A stretch of DNA of 64,000 nt from Symmachiella macrocystis (GCF_007860075.1 NZ_SJPP01000001.1:3445490-3509489), one strand, 5' to 3'. Counted from the first letter of the stretch, positions 44,980 to 55,029 are shown. The notes: generated by a model not told the origin, from the sequence alone. Numbers and translations are program-made.

Positions 44980-46932
44980 ATGAGTAGGCTTTCACGATTT
45001 TCCCAGGGGTGGCTGTTTGCGTTTGCGATTTGCTCGATGTGCTTAGTCGGCTGTTGGGGTGGCGATGAGGACTCCGCTTCGACCACCGGTGACACGACAG
45101 CAACTGAGACCGAAGCCGAACCGGAAATCCTGCTTCATCCGTTCGATGCCCCGCCGCTGGAAGAACTCGACGCCAAGGTCAAATGGGTCGAACGCCCGGT
45201 GCTGGACACGCTGGAGTTATTGCGACTGCGGCAGGCCAATGAAGAAGTCTTGGCGACGACCGAAGAAGCACTGGCGTTGAAGAACAAATCCAAAGAAGAC
45301 AACGCCAAAATCTTGAGCGCCCTGGGACGTCTGCCGGAATCGGACTCCGATGTCGATTGGGACGGGTCTATTTATCGCCGCGCCAGCGGGGACGTCAAAA
45401 CAACAAATCCCTTGCTGGTCAGTTCTACGATTGAGTTCAACGTCGTCGGCCTCACAAGCTTTGGCTTGTTCGGTTTCGATTGGGATTTCAATCCATTGGC
45501 CTCGTCCGACACCGTCAAGTCGTGGCATTCCAGCGAGGATGGAATGTACGACAAAGTCGTGATGCGCGACGACCTCGTTTGGTCCGATGGCGTGCCGATC
45601 ACCGCTCATGATGTCGTGTTTTCGTTCCAAACCATCATGAACCCCAAAGTGCCCGTCCCCGCTCAGCGGTCGGGAACGGATCAAATTCGTTGGATCGAAG
45701 CATATGACGATCAGACGCTGGTCTATTTTCACAAAGAGCCGTTGGCAACCAACACATGGAATTTGAACTTCAGCGTGATCCCCAAGCATATCTATGAAAA
45801 GTCGTTGCATGAGGATTACACGCTGCAAGATAGCAAACATCATGTGAAATATGAAAACGCACCGGTGACCGGTGGACCGTACGTGATTTCCGATCGGAAG
45901 CCGAAACAGGAAATCGTCCTGACCCGCCGCGAAGAATACTATATGTACAAAGGCAAGCAGGTTCGCCCCAAGCCGTACTTCAAAGAAATTCGTTTCCGGA
46001 TTTTGGAGGAATCGAACACAGCACTGTTAGCGCTCAAAAACGGCGAAATTGAAGAGATGGAACTGCTGCCCGAGTTGTGGATGACGCAAACCGACGGCGA
46101 TGATTTTTATAAGCACAATACAAAAGTCACCGGCGTGGAATGGGTCAGCTTTCACTTCAACTGGAATACGAAGACGCCTTTCTTTAGCGATAAACGTGTG
46201 CGGAAGGCGATGTCTTATGCGTTCGACCACGAAGAATTGCTCAACACGCTGCTCTATGGCTTGAATACTCCCTGCCTGGGACCGTTTCACCCCGATTCCA
46301 AGATGTATCCCAAGGAAAAACTTACGCCGTACAAACAAGACTTCGACAAGGCCGAAGACTTGTTGGAGGAGGCCGGTTGGGTCGACAACGATGGTGATGG
46401 GATCCGCGACAAGATGATTGGCGGCAAGCTGCAGAAGTTTGAGTTCACGATCTTGTGTGCGACTGCACAAGAACGGATCGATATGTGCACACTGCTCAAG
46501 GAGAACTTGGATCAGTTGGGGATCATTTGCCACGTCCGGCCGTTGGAGTTTCCCGTGTTGATGGAAAAAATGTTCAAGCACGATTACCAAGCTGCGTTTG
46601 CCGGCTGGGGAACCGGCGCCGATCCGGATACGAGCAGCAACATTTGGACGACAAACGCCATCAAAAACGGCCGGAACTACGGCAGTTATGCCAACAAGGA
46701 AATCGACAAGCTTTTCGAAGAGGGCAAACGGGAATTCGACCCTGAAAAACGTGCGGCGATCTACGCCAAGATCCACAAGATCTTGTGGGAGGACCAGCCC
46801 TACACTTGGTTGTACTACCGCAATTCGTTCTACGGGTTCAACAAGAAATTGCGGGGCTATAGTTTCAGCCCGCGTGGCCCGTATAACTACGGGCCGGGTT
46901 TCAGCAGCATCTATAAACCAGCCATGCATTGA
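44980..46932 (+). CDS. peptide ABC transporter substrate-binding lipoprotein (family 5)
   Basis: 650 residues from the ATG at 44980 (AAAGGA upstream); the frame runs further upstream but the start gives a proper lipoprotein signal: FAFAICSMCLVGCW with lipobox LVGC. The region after the signal is Thr/Glu-rich and about 100 residues long with helical content (LELLRLRQANEEVLATTEE), before the family-5 binding fold (DDLVWSDGVPITAHDVVFS, PVTGGPYVISDRKPKQEIVL, ERIDMCTLLKENLDQLGI and the C-terminal YFRN region). It would capture oligopeptides or related compounds. It is followed by two permease genes with 72- and 40-nt gaps. Confidence 0.87.
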   Translation: MSRLSRFSQGWLFAFAICSMCLVGCWGGDEDSASTTGDTTATETEAEPEILLHPFDAPPLEELDAKVKWVERPVLDTLELLRLRQANEEVLATTEEALALKNKSKEDNAKILSALGRLPESDSDVDWDGSIYRRASGDVKTTNPLLVSSTIEFNVVGLTSFGLFGFDWDFNPLASSDTVKSWHSSEDGMYDKVVMRDDLVWSDGVPITAHDVVFSFQTIMNPKVPVPAQRSGTDQIRWIEAYDDQTLVYFHKEPLATNTWNLNFSVIPKHIYEKSLHEDYTLQDSKHHVKYENAPVTGGPYVISDRKPKQEIVLTRREEYYMYKGKQVRPKPYFKEIRFRILEESNTALLALKNGEIEEMELLPELWMTQTDGDDFYKHNTKVTGVEWVSFHFNWNTKTPFFSDKRVRKAMSYAFDHEELLNTLLYGLNTPCLGPFHPDSKMYPKEKLTPYKQDFDKAEDLLEEAGWVDNDGDGIRDKMIGGKLQKFEFTILCATAQERIDMCTLLKENLDQLGIICHVRPLEFPVLMEKMFKHDYQAAFAGWGTGADPDTSSNIWTTNAIKNGRNYGSYANKEIDKLFEEGKREFDPEKRAAIYAKIHKILWEDQPYTWLYYRNSFYGFNKKLRGYSFSPRGPYNYGPGFSSIYKPAMH

Positions 46933-47004
46933 GCCCACGCAACTCGGCTGCGCTTTGAATCCCTGTTTCTCTTCGGTCAAAGATTATCGTCCCCTGAAAG
47001 TTGT

Positions 47005-47988
47005 ATGGTAAGCTACATCATCCGACGGTTGCTGCTGGGTGCCCTCACGTTGGTGCTGATCACGTTCATTATTTTTGCGTTGATCCGCAACATGCCGGGC
47101 GATCCATTGACGATGGACCTGTCCATGGTCGATCCCAGCAAAGTCATCAGCCCGCTCGAGTATGAGCGGATGAAAAAGTCCTACGGTCTCGACAAACCCT
47201 GGCCGCAAGCCTATGTGCAATGGGTGGGCAATTTGGTGCAGGGAGATCTAGGGCGGTCGCTGTCGTGGAAAAAACCGGTGACGACGGTGATCGGGGAGCA
47301 TGTGGCGCCGACGCTGATCCTCTCCATCAGTTCGCTGCTGCTGGCCTATATGTTGTCCATCCCCATGGGGCTGGTCGGAGCGGTTCGTATCGGCAAGATG
47401 GACGAACGGGTGATGAGCATATCGCTCTATATGCTGTACTCGTTTCCAGCATTTGTGGCGGCCCTGTTTTTGCAGATTTATCTCTCTGTCAAACTGGGCT
47501 GGCTACCGCTGTATGGCATGACGACCACGGAGACGTATGACACGCTGGACACGTTCGGCAAAGTCAAAGACATCATGATGCATGCGGCGATGCCAATCAT
47601 TTGTTACACCTACGGTTCGCTCGCCTATTATTCGCGATTTATCAACGCCAACATGCAAGAGGTCATTCGACAAGATTACATCCGCACCGCCAAAGCCAAA
47701 GGGGTCGGCCCGTCGTCGATTGTTTTGCATCATGCCTTTCGCAACACATTGATTCCGCTGGTCACGATGATTGGCATGACATTGCCGGGACTGCTGGGCG
47801 GAGCGGTGATCCTCGAACGAATTTTTCAATGGCCTGGCATGGGGCAGTTGTATTTCCTGTCGCTGACGTCGCGGGACTATCCCCTGATCATGGGATTGAC
47901 TTTGATGTTCGCGATTCTCACATTGGCGGGGCAATTATTGGCTGACATCTTGTACGCGGTTGTCGATCCGCGAATTCGATTGAACTAA
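47005..47988 (+). CDS. peptide ABC transporter permease, OppB/YejB-type
   Basis: 327 residues with about six transmembrane helices. The N-terminus MVSYIIRRLLLGALTLVLITFIIF is the classic start of OppB/DppB proteins; the EAA-type cytoplasmic loop is DYIRTAKAKGVGPSSIVLHHAFRN (given in part), which contacts the ATPase, and the C-terminus ends ADILYAVVDPRIRLN. It pairs with the downstream permease to form the membrane channel. Confidence 0.9.
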   Translation: MVSYIIRRLLLGALTLVLITFIIFALIRNMPGDPLTMDLSMVDPSKVISPLEYERMKKSYGLDKPWPQAYVQWVGNLVQGDLGRSLSWKKPVTTVIGEHVAPTLILSISSLLLAYMLSIPMGLVGAVRIGKMDERVMSISLYMLYSFPAFVAALFLQIYLSVKLGWLPLYGMTTTETYDTLDTFGKVKDIMMHAAMPIICYTYGSLAYYSRFINANMQEVIRQDYIRTAKAKGVGPSSIVLHHAFRNTLIPLVTMIGMTLPGLLGGAVILERIFQWPGMGQLYFLSLTSRDYPLIMGLTLMFAILTLAGQLLADILYAVVDPRIRLN

Positions 47989-48028
47989 ACGGCTTCAATT
48001 TCATTTTTTTGAGCACAATTGCGTTTCC

Positions 48029-49123
48029 ATGAGTGAACCGACGTCAATGCCACCCGAAATCAAGGTTTCCAAATCGGTTGGATTTTGGAGAGAGGCCTGG
48101 TCCCGTTTCCGTCGCCGGGGAACGTCGATGGCGGCGTTTTCTTTCGTCTGCTTCATGGCCTTCGTTGCACTGTTTGCCCCGGCAATCGCCGGGACCAAAC
48201 CGATTGTCTGCAAATACAAGGGACACATTTATTTCCCAGCAATGGGGTACTTCAAAAATACTTGGGAGAACCCGGTCTTTCAAAAGGATCGCTTTCGCAA
48301 ACGGTATCCCGTCAACCTGAAAGAAAAAGATCCTCTCAGTTGGGCCATTTGGCCGTTGGTCTATCAAGATCCGTTTCGTCGGATCCGTGAAGGGGAAATG
48401 CCCGGGCAGCCGGCTAATCCGTCGCGCGATGAAGGGACGCCGAATCGATACAACATCTTCGGCACCGACACCCGCGGAGTGGATATTTTCGCTCAGATGG
48501 TGCATGGCACGACGATCGCACTGTTGGTGGGATTCGTTTCGATGGGGATTGCTTCCACCATTGGAATCACTGTCGGCGCGTTGGCTGGCTATCTGGGAGG
48601 CTGGACCGACATGATCGTCAGTCGGCTCATTGAGGTCGTGATGTGCGTGCCAACCCTGGTGTTGATTCTGGCGCTGATTGCCATCATTGATCGACCGACG
48701 ATTTGGCATGTCATGGCCGTGATTGGCTGCACCGGTTGGACGGGCATTGCGCGATTGACGCGTGCGGAGTTTTTGAAACTCAAACAAACCGAATTTGTCT
48801 CCGCGGCGCGGGCCATGGGTTACAAGCCGCTACGAATTGTCTTCCGGCACATTCTGCCCAATGCCATGGCGCCGGTGCTGGTACCTATTTCGTTCGGGAT
48901 TGCCTCAGCGATTCTCATCGAAGCGGGGCTGAGCTTTTTAGGGTTCGGCACTCCGCCCCCCAATCCCAGTTGGGGCACGATGTTGCAAACCGGGCGGAAC
49001 AATCTCGATATGTGGTGGATGACGTTCTATCCCGGTATGGCTATTTTCTTGGCCGTGTTGGCCTATAACCTCATCGGCGAAGGTTTGCAACACGCCACCG
49101 ACCCACGACTGCGGTCGAATTGA
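48029..49123 (+). CDS. peptide ABC transporter permease, OppC/YejE-type with insertion
   Basis: 364 residues. After a cytoplasmic N-terminus (SKSVGFWREAWSRFRRR) and the first helix (FSFVCFMAFVALFAPAI) comes a large extracytoplasmic insertion of about 90 residues including PIVCKYKGHIYFPAMGYF and DPLSWAIWPLVYQD, then FGTDTRGVDIFAQM, the core helices, an EAA loop (FVSAARAMGYKPLRIVFRH) and a terminal NLIGEGLQHATDPRL. Such an insertion with a KGHxYFP element is what I recall from YejE of the YejABEF (microcin C) importer, and it is not in ordinary DppC. No ATPase gene (YejF, OppD/F) follows; the next gene is on the other strand. Confidence 0.85.
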   Translation: MSEPTSMPPEIKVSKSVGFWREAWSRFRRRGTSMAAFSFVCFMAFVALFAPAIAGTKPIVCKYKGHIYFPAMGYFKNTWENPVFQKDRFRKRYPVNLKEKDPLSWAIWPLVYQDPFRRIREGEMPGQPANPSRDEGTPNRYNIFGTDTRGVDIFAQMVHGTTIALLVGFVSMGIASTIGITVGALAGYLGGWTDMIVSRLIEVVMCVPTLVLILALIAIIDRPTIWHVMAVIGCTGWTGIARLTRAEFLKLKQTEFVSAARAMGYKPLRIVFRHILPNAMAPVLVPISFGIASAILIEAGLSFLGFGTPPPNPSWGTMLQTGRNNLDMWWMTFYPGMAIFLAVLAYNLIGEGLQHATDPRLRSN

Positions 49124-49158
49124 CCGGCTAATTCGGCGAGCGGTATTGTCAGAGCGTT

Positions 49159-50247
49159 TTAGGCATTCTCGCTCAGCGTCGAACCGGGTAACTCGCCCGC
49201 CAAGAGTCGGCCGATCGGTTTGCCCGCATCGAACCGCATGAGCACGATCCGCAGCACGGCGGTCATCGGCACCGCCAAGATCGCACCAATCGCCCCCCAG
49301 AGCAGGCCCCAGAAGGCCAGCATGAGCACGACGGTTACCGGATGCAGTTCCAAGCCCCGGCCCATCAACTTGGGTTCGATAACGTTGCCCACCAGCATTT
49401 GCACCACACCGGGCCAGATGATGACGCCCAGCAGGGGCGCCCATTCTAGTGTGTGTGGGGCATCGGTGGCCCGGAATTGAACGAAGGCCACCGGTATCGG
49501 CAGCAGCGTGGCGATCACTGAGCCGATTGAGGGGATGAAATTCAGCATGAAGGCCAATAAACCGAAGATGCCAGCGAATTTCAGTTCGTAGTATTCGAGA
49601 ATGCCCCAGACCACAATTCCGGTCGCAGCCGACAGGGCCACCTTGGTGGAAATGTACGCGCGGATCTTTTGGTCAATTTCGGCATAAATGCCTTTACGAA
49701 TGACGTGTGGATTGCGGCCCGCTAAGAGAAAGATCACAAAGATCAACACAAAAAATCCTGACGACAGAACGTCGACGGCGGTTCCAGCAGTGCGTTGGGC
49801 CATGTTCGGAATACTTTTCGCCACATCGGCGGCCAACCCGTTGATGATTTGCGTCACTCGCCTTTCTTCGATACCAAACATCTCGGCAATATTGTTCCCA
49901 AATTCCTTGCCTAGACCTTCGACTGTGCTGCTGTAGTTCGAGGCAGCGGTGCCGACACGCTGGACAGCACCGAAGACAAACAAGCTAAAGATCGACACGA
50001 ATGCCAGCACGAGCAACAGCGCGACCGTGACGGCGATTGAGCGTGGAAATTTGAGGTGAATCACTTGGTAGTCCACAACTGGCGAAACGATCGAAACGAT
50101 AAAGATCGAAATCACAAAGGGGACCATCACCGACCGCGTAAAAATCAACACACCGGCAATGGCGACCGCTGCCAGGACCATCAGGCTGGAGGTGACGATG
50201 CGTTTTTGTTCGTCAGTGAGCGGGCTGATGGCCGGCATAGCGTGCAT
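49159..50247 (-). CDS. AI-2E family transporter (TqsA/PerM-like)
   Basis: 362 residues with about eight hydrophobic helices. The ATG at 50247 has GGGAGA directly upstream; a second ATG three codons later is possible. N-terminal helices (VMVLAAVAIAGVLIFT after LTDEQKRIVTSSL; FVISIFIVSIVSPVVDY) and the conserved C-terminal part (IPSIGSVIATLLPIPVAFVQF, MGRGLELHPVTVVLMLAFWG) match the family. Members export autoinducer-2 or act as Na+/H+-type exchangers; the substrate is not predictable. It has a cytoplasmic segment with GLAADVAKSIPNMAQRTAGTA. Confidence 0.85.
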   Translation of the reverse strand: MHAMPAISPLTDEQKRIVTSSLMVLAAVAIAGVLIFTRSVMVPFVISIFIVSIVSPVVDYQVIHLKFPRSIAVTVALLLVLAFVSIFSLFVFGAVQRVGTAASNYSSTVEGLGKEFGNNIAEMFGIEERRVTQIINGLAADVAKSIPNMAQRTAGTAVDVLSSGFFVLIFVIFLLAGRNPHVIRKGIYAEIDQKIRAYISTKVALSAATGIVVWGILEYYELKFAGIFGLLAFMLNFIPSIGSVIATLLPIPVAFVQFRATDAPHTLEWAPLLGVIIWPGVVQMLVGNVIEPKLMGRGLELHPVTVVLMLAFWGLLWGAIGAILAVPMTAVLRIVLMRFDAGKPIGRLLAGELPGSTLSENA

Positions 50248-50629
50248 TCTCCCGTTGTGGGCGTTGTCGTTAGTGGACGCAGGACAATTCGAAGTTGCGA
50301 ATATAACAGAATATGATGTGCGGAGGATTCTCCAGCAGCTGAAAAACGGTTGCAGTGTATCGTAAAAGCGACAAAAAGGGGTGCGTCAATTGAGGGGATA
50401 CTGGTAAACAAATTGAAAACATGGTTCCGAAATGGTGATCCGTCGTCAAATTCGTTTGCAACGTACCGGTGAAATCATGATAATAGCTTAGATCAGCGTT
50501 TTCTCGTCGCGGCACATATCATCTTGACCTTTGTTCATTTCCGAGCCGATCAATTTCGAATCGCCTTCCAGCGCGGGGGAGGCGCCGCATTTTTGATCGG
50601 TCCAATGAGTGGCGTCGAGTGAGGGACTC
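50248..50629. other. 382-nt divergent intergenic region
   Basis: Lies between the AI-2E transporter and the kinase gene. AT-richer than average (around 50290-50480) and likely holds both promoters. No repeat, palindrome or small gene is evident. Confidence 0.35.
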
Positions 50630-52339
50630 ATGCGAAATTTTCATCGTTTCCGCCGAGCACCGGGAGACCGCGCATCAGGCTCCGGGCGATCGGATGCGGA
50701 TGCTGCGGCACATGATGCCGCCGCTCACCAGACCGCTGAACGCACATTGGACGATACAAAAAACGGTCAAGACAAAGCAAAAACACCGCGTAAGATCAAC
50801 AAACCTAAATCCAAGCAACCGGCCCCAGCAATGGCGGACAATCCTACGCCCAAGAAAAAGAAGTCCACCCAAATCGGCGACTTCAAGCTCCTGAAGCGGT
50901 TGGGCAAAGGTGGAATGGGCGAAGTGTTTTTAGCCCACCAAGTCAGCCTGGACCGAAAAGTTGCTTTCAAAACACTTTCTAAGCAATTGGCTTCCAAGAA
51001 ATCTTTCATCGAAAGGTTCTATAGAGAAGCTCGCAGCATGGCCAAGTTGGACCACCCGCACGTTGTGCGAGGTTATGCTGTTGGCGAGGCGGATGGCATT
51101 CATTATGTCGCGATGGAATTTATCGATGGGCGGAGCCTGCATGACTGGATGAAAAAATTCGCGCGCATCGAGGTAGGCGATGCGGTACACGTCGCCCTCC
51201 GGTGCGCCGAAGCATTGGAACACGCGCACGAACTGAACATCATTCACCGCGATATCAAACCGGACAACGTGCTGGTCACGAAATCGGGGATCGTCAAAGT
51301 GGCCGATCTGGGGTTAGCCAAGGCGCTTGACGATGATATGTCGATGACGCAAAGCGGCACGGGGTTGGGCACCCCCTATTACATGCCGCCCGAACAGGCG
51401 CGCAACGCCAAATATGTCGACGGCCGTAGCGACATCTATGCCCTCGGTTGCATGCTTTATTATTGTGTCACCGGTGCGCATCCTTTCGAGGGCGACTCGA
51501 CGCTGGAAATCATTACAGCCAAAGAACGCGGCATTTTCAAATCGGCGCGGCGGGTGAATCCGGCTGTTCCGGAGCGGTTGGATTTGATCATCGACAAGGC
51601 GTTGGCCAAAGATCCTAGTCACCGTTATCAAACCTGTTCCGATCTGATCAACGACCTCGACAGCCTGCAAATGGATGTGGAGACTCTCAGCTTTGCCGAA
51701 GAGGCCGTTGTCTCGCCCTCCACGTCCCGGTCCGTACGGCATACCCCGCGTGCGCGGCGATCGTCGGCCCAGTCCTCACAGCCCGGTTCGACATCCCCAC
51801 CAAGTGCGGGTAAGCCGGCGCCGCGAGAACGACGTCGCCCTGTCAAACCGAGTAGTTCGTCGTCCATGCGTCCCGTGACTTCCGGTAGTCAAAAGTCCAC
51901 ATCGGGGGGATGGTGGTACGTGCAGTACCGCGATTCGCAAGGCAAAAAAATTGTTTCCAAACTCCGCACAGCACAGGTGCAACAACAACTCAAAGCGGGA
52001 AATATCAGCACCCGCGCCAAAGGCAAAACCTCAGCGGACGCCGCCTACGCTCCCTTAGCATCGTTTCCGGAATTCTTGGAAATTGTCGAGCAAAAACTCA
52101 TCACAAAACGAGCCGCGCAAAAACAAGAACAATTCAACCATTTGTATGATCGTATTGACCGAGAGGAACGCTGGTACCGTCGTTGGCGGGGACTCAGGCG
52201 CTTCCGCGATTCCTTGCTCGGTGGAGCTGGGTTGATTGTGTATTTGGCGATCATTGCTGCAGTGATCGCCGCATTGTGGATTGCCTTTCCCTACGCATTA
52301 GCCTACCTCCGTGAAACATTCCCCAATTTATTTATATAG
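50630..52339 (+). CDS. membrane-anchored Ser/Thr protein kinase with GYF-like C-terminal domain
   Basis: 569 residues from the ATG at 50630 (GAGGG six nt upstream; GTG at 50609 is an alternative). N-terminal about 90 residues are basic and low-complexity. Kinase domain: GKGGMGEVFLAHQ, Lys in VAFKTL, HRDIKPDN, DLGLAKAL (DFG variant), GTPYYMPPEQAR, then WNxD-type YALGCMLYYCVTG. A Ser/Pro/Arg linker follows, then GGWWYVQYRDSQGKKIVS and QVQQQLKAGNISTRAKGKTS, matching the GYF_2-like domain that planctomycete and myxobacterial proteins carry, and a C-terminal transmembrane helix (LIVYLAIIAAVIAALWIAF). The domain order is unusual in that the membrane anchor is at the end. Confidence 0.88.
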   Translation: MRNFHRFRRAPGDRASGSGRSDADAAAHDAAAHQTAERTLDDTKNGQDKAKTPRKINKPKSKQPAPAMADNPTPKKKKSTQIGDFKLLKRLGKGGMGEVFLAHQVSLDRKVAFKTLSKQLASKKSFIERFYREARSMAKLDHPHVVRGYAVGEADGIHYVAMEFIDGRSLHDWMKKFARIEVGDAVHVALRCAEALEHAHELNIIHRDIKPDNVLVTKSGIVKVADLGLAKALDDDMSMTQSGTGLGTPYYMPPEQARNAKYVDGRSDIYALGCMLYYCVTGAHPFEGDSTLEIITAKERGIFKSARRVNPAVPERLDLIIDKALAKDPSHRYQTCSDLINDLDSLQMDVETLSFAEEAVVSPSTSRSVRHTPRARRSSAQSSQPGSTSPPSAGKPAPRERRRPVKPSSSSSMRPVTSGSQKSTSGGWWYVQYRDSQGKKIVSKLRTAQVQQQLKAGNISTRAKGKTSADAAYAPLASFPEFLEIVEQKLITKRAAQKQEQFNHLYDRIDREERWYRRWRGLRRFRDSLLGGAGLIVYLAIIAAVIAALWIAFPYALAYLRETFPNLFI

Positions 52340-52695
52340 GCAGCTGGAGTCGGTCTCCATCAATTCGAAACGAGATTCGGCCGATCTGCTGAAAAAGTCG
52401 TTTGGACAGGTGTTAGGGCGTTCCGATTACATCGGCAATTCCGGCTGTGGTGAAACCGCTTCGTCTTCGTTGCATTGGCCGCCGAAATCAAATGATACGG
52501 GCTCCCGGTCCGACGCAAGTGGCCGGCGAATTTGAGATAATTTCGTCTCCCGGCCCAGAAAAAACACTTGATGCCGCTGGGCATCGGGTCACAATAAGAG
52601 TAGGCGATTGCTGAAGTCGTCCCTGCGGGGGCTTGGCTACCCGGGTTCGTGGCTCAACCCGTTCGATTGCATTCATACGATAAAGAGGTGTGTCG
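52340..52695. other. 356-nt intergenic region
   Basis: Between the kinase and the hydrolase-fold gene. No convincing gene, repeat or terminator hairpin. The DNA is mixed in composition; promoters may lie near 52560-52690. Confidence 0.35.
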
Positions 52696-55029
52696 ATGAC
52701 GTGTTTCACTGCGCTCGCAACCCCGCTGCGAGTGATTGTGCTCGCCGGATTGTGCGGCGCATGCCTCTCGCCGTTGGCCGCCGATGAAGTCACGCTCAAA
52801 GACGGAACCCGACTTGAAGGCCGCTCGACGCCGCTATTCGGACTCGGCACGGGCCCCAGAGGAGGCAAAAACCGGGGGCCAACGACGGTCTATAACGTCA
52901 CGATGGTCGACACCGGTCTGGCTCGCTATTTTGTCCCGCGGACACAAGTCGCTCATTTGGTGCCGGATCAATTGGGCGGACAGAATCAAGTCTTTAAACT
53001 CCCGCAGCATGGCCGCAGCGGCGCAGTCGCCATTCAACAGATCGGACGGTTCCTCAAGGTGACCCCTTTCGACGAATGGGGGCGGCGGCAGATCACGATC
53101 AACGCCGGCGGAAAAGAGCGTGTTGTGATTCAGGCGATCACCGAAATCAGCCCTGATTACCTGAAACTTGAAGGCATGAATCATCGATGGGATTCAGGGA
53201 TGGCCACGAGTTCCCTGCCCCGAAAAACGTTGGCGGCCCTCCTCGACAAAGCGACCAAGCCGGACGACCCCGATCACCGCATGGCCATCGTGCGTTTCTA
53301 TTTGCAGGCCCAAATGTACCGCGACGCCAAGCAGGAATTGGTCGCAATTGAAAAGGATTTTCCCGAATTCGCCGACGACGTGAAGGATGTGCGTTTGCAA
53401 TTAACGCAAATGCAAGCCAAGCAATTGCTCGACGAACTCAACTTGCGACGAGCCGCGGGGCAGCATCAACTCGTTTACCAGAGCTCGCTCAAATTTCCCT
53501 CCGAGGATGTGAGCCGTTCGATCCTCCGCGACGTGACCGAAATGACGGCGGACTATGAAAATAAAAAGCAGCAGCGCGAACTGTTTGTTACCAAGCTTCA
53601 CGAACTTCCCGCTACCTTGAGCAATAAAGACCACGCGGATGCTGTGAACGAACTCGCCGAGCCGCTGATTGCCGCTTTCAATATTTCTACGATGGACCGG
53701 TTGGAGTCCTTTTTTCTGTACGCCAAAGATGGCGGCCTGCCCGCCGATGAACAATTGGCGCTGGCGATCTCCGGTATGGTCGTAGGTAGCAGTCACGCCG
53801 ATACCGACTTGGACCGCGCGCTGCGATTGTGGAAAGCACGGGAGTTGGTCAGGGAGTACCTGGCCGTACTTCCCGCTGAGGCTTATCGGCGACAGGAGAT
53901 CGTGGTTGCGTTGGATGAGCTGGAAGGGATCGATGCGGCCAGTATTGCGCGGATCCTGCCGTTGCTCCCCTCAGCCGTGAAGACTCCAGGGGCTGTCGTG
54001 GGAGCACCGTTTGAAGTCGCCCTTCCCGCTGAAGAGGAGGAACCGGCTGTTAACTACACCGTGATACTGCCGCCTGAATACCACGCCGGCCAAAACTATC
54101 CCATGATTGTCGCTCTCCACGAACAGGGAAAGACCACGCAACAAGAAGCCGAGTGGTGGGCTGGTACAGACGAACGAGCGGGACAGGCCCAGCGTCACGG
54201 GTACATCGTCATCGCCCCCGAATATGCGGCGCCGGGCGCGTTTGCCCACACCTACTCCTCCGACAGTCATCACGGCGTGATCGAATCGATCTACGATGCT
54301 TGCCGCCGGTTTCAAGTCGACTCCGACCGGGTTTTTCTATCCGGCCACGGCATGGGGGGAGACGCCGCGTTCGATATCGGATTGTCTCATCCCGACATGT
54401 TTGCCGGGGTGATTCCCATTTGCGGCGTGATTCGCAACAACTGTCAGTTCTATTGGAGCAACGCCGAGCATCTGCCGTTGTACGTCATCGGCGGCGAATT
54501 GGACCGCGAAGTCCCCAAAGAAAATTCCGGCGTACTCATGCGGATGATGATGCAAGGCTATGACCTGATCTACGTCGAATACATCGGACGTGGTCGCGAA
54601 GGTTTTTATGAGGAGATCCACAAGCTGTTCACGTGGATGGCCTTGCAAACTCGTCCGCGCACGCTGCGGGATTACGAAATGAAGACGATGCGGGAAACCG
54701 ACGGCCGCTTTTATTGGTTCGAAGCACAGGGCCTTCCCGATACCATCGGCGTGACCGATTGGTCGAACCGCCGCCGCCGCGGTAAGCGCGCCATGCCGCT
54801 GAAGGTTCACATTTCACCCGGCAACACGATCAGTATTTCATCCGGAGCGGAACGTAATACCGTGTGGCTGTCGCCCGATGTCGTCGATTTTGACAGCCGC
54901 CTCCGCGTGAATATGAAAAACCGCATGCGATTTAACGACTTCCCCGAACCGGATATAGAAACGATGCTCGAAGACTACCGCCGCCGCGGCGACCGGCAAC
55001 AGATCTTCTGGACACGGCTGGATTTTTAG
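52696..55029 (+). CDS. secreted alpha/beta-hydrolase-fold protein with helical N-terminal region; nucleophile Ser replaced
   Basis: 777 residues from the ATG at 52696 (AGAGG upstream). Signal peptide FTALATPLRVIVLAGLCGACLSPLAA. An N-terminal beta region (VTLKDGTRLEGRSTP) and a helical middle (about 170-430) precede a carboxylesterase/PHB-depolymerase-like hydrolase domain: VNYTVILPPEYHAGQNYPMIVALHEQGK, HGYIVIAPEY, then the elbow FLSGHGMGGDAAFDIG, where the expected GxSxG serine is Gly, and acid/His regions that are not clear. The last 130 residues are an additional domain (MPLKVHISPGNTISISS). It is probably extracytoplasmic; without the nucleophile it may bind rather than cleave, or use another residue. 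Confidence 0.75.
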   Translation: MTCFTALATPLRVIVLAGLCGACLSPLAADEVTLKDGTRLEGRSTPLFGLGTGPRGGKNRGPTTVYNVTMVDTGLARYFVPRTQVAHLVPDQLGGQNQVFKLPQHGRSGAVAIQQIGRFLKVTPFDEWGRRQITINAGGKERVVIQAITEISPDYLKLEGMNHRWDSGMATSSLPRKTLAALLDKATKPDDPDHRMAIVRFYLQAQMYRDAKQELVAIEKDFPEFADDVKDVRLQLTQMQAKQLLDELNLRRAAGQHQLVYQSSLKFPSEDVSRSILRDVTEMTADYENKKQQRELFVTKLHELPATLSNKDHADAVNELAEPLIAAFNISTMDRLESFFLYAKDGGLPADEQLALAISGMVVGSSHADTDLDRALRLWKARELVREYLAVLPAEAYRRQEIVVALDELEGIDAASIARILPLLPSAVKTPGAVVGAPFEVALPAEEEEPAVNYTVILPPEYHAGQNYPMIVALHEQGKTTQQEAEWWAGTDERAGQAQRHGYIVIAPEYAAPGAFAHTYSSDSHHGVIESIYDACRRFQVDSDRVFLSGHGMGGDAAFDIGLSHPDMFAGVIPICGVIRNNCQFYWSNAEHLPLYVIGGELDREVPKENSGVLMRMMMQGYDLIYVEYIGRGREGFYEEIHKLFTWMALQTRPRTLRDYEMKTMRETDGRFYWFEAQGLPDTIGVTDWSNRRRRGKRAMPLKVHISPGNTISISSGAERNTVWLSPDVVDFDSRLRVNMKNRMRFNDFPEPDIETMLEDYRRRGDRQQIFWTRLDF

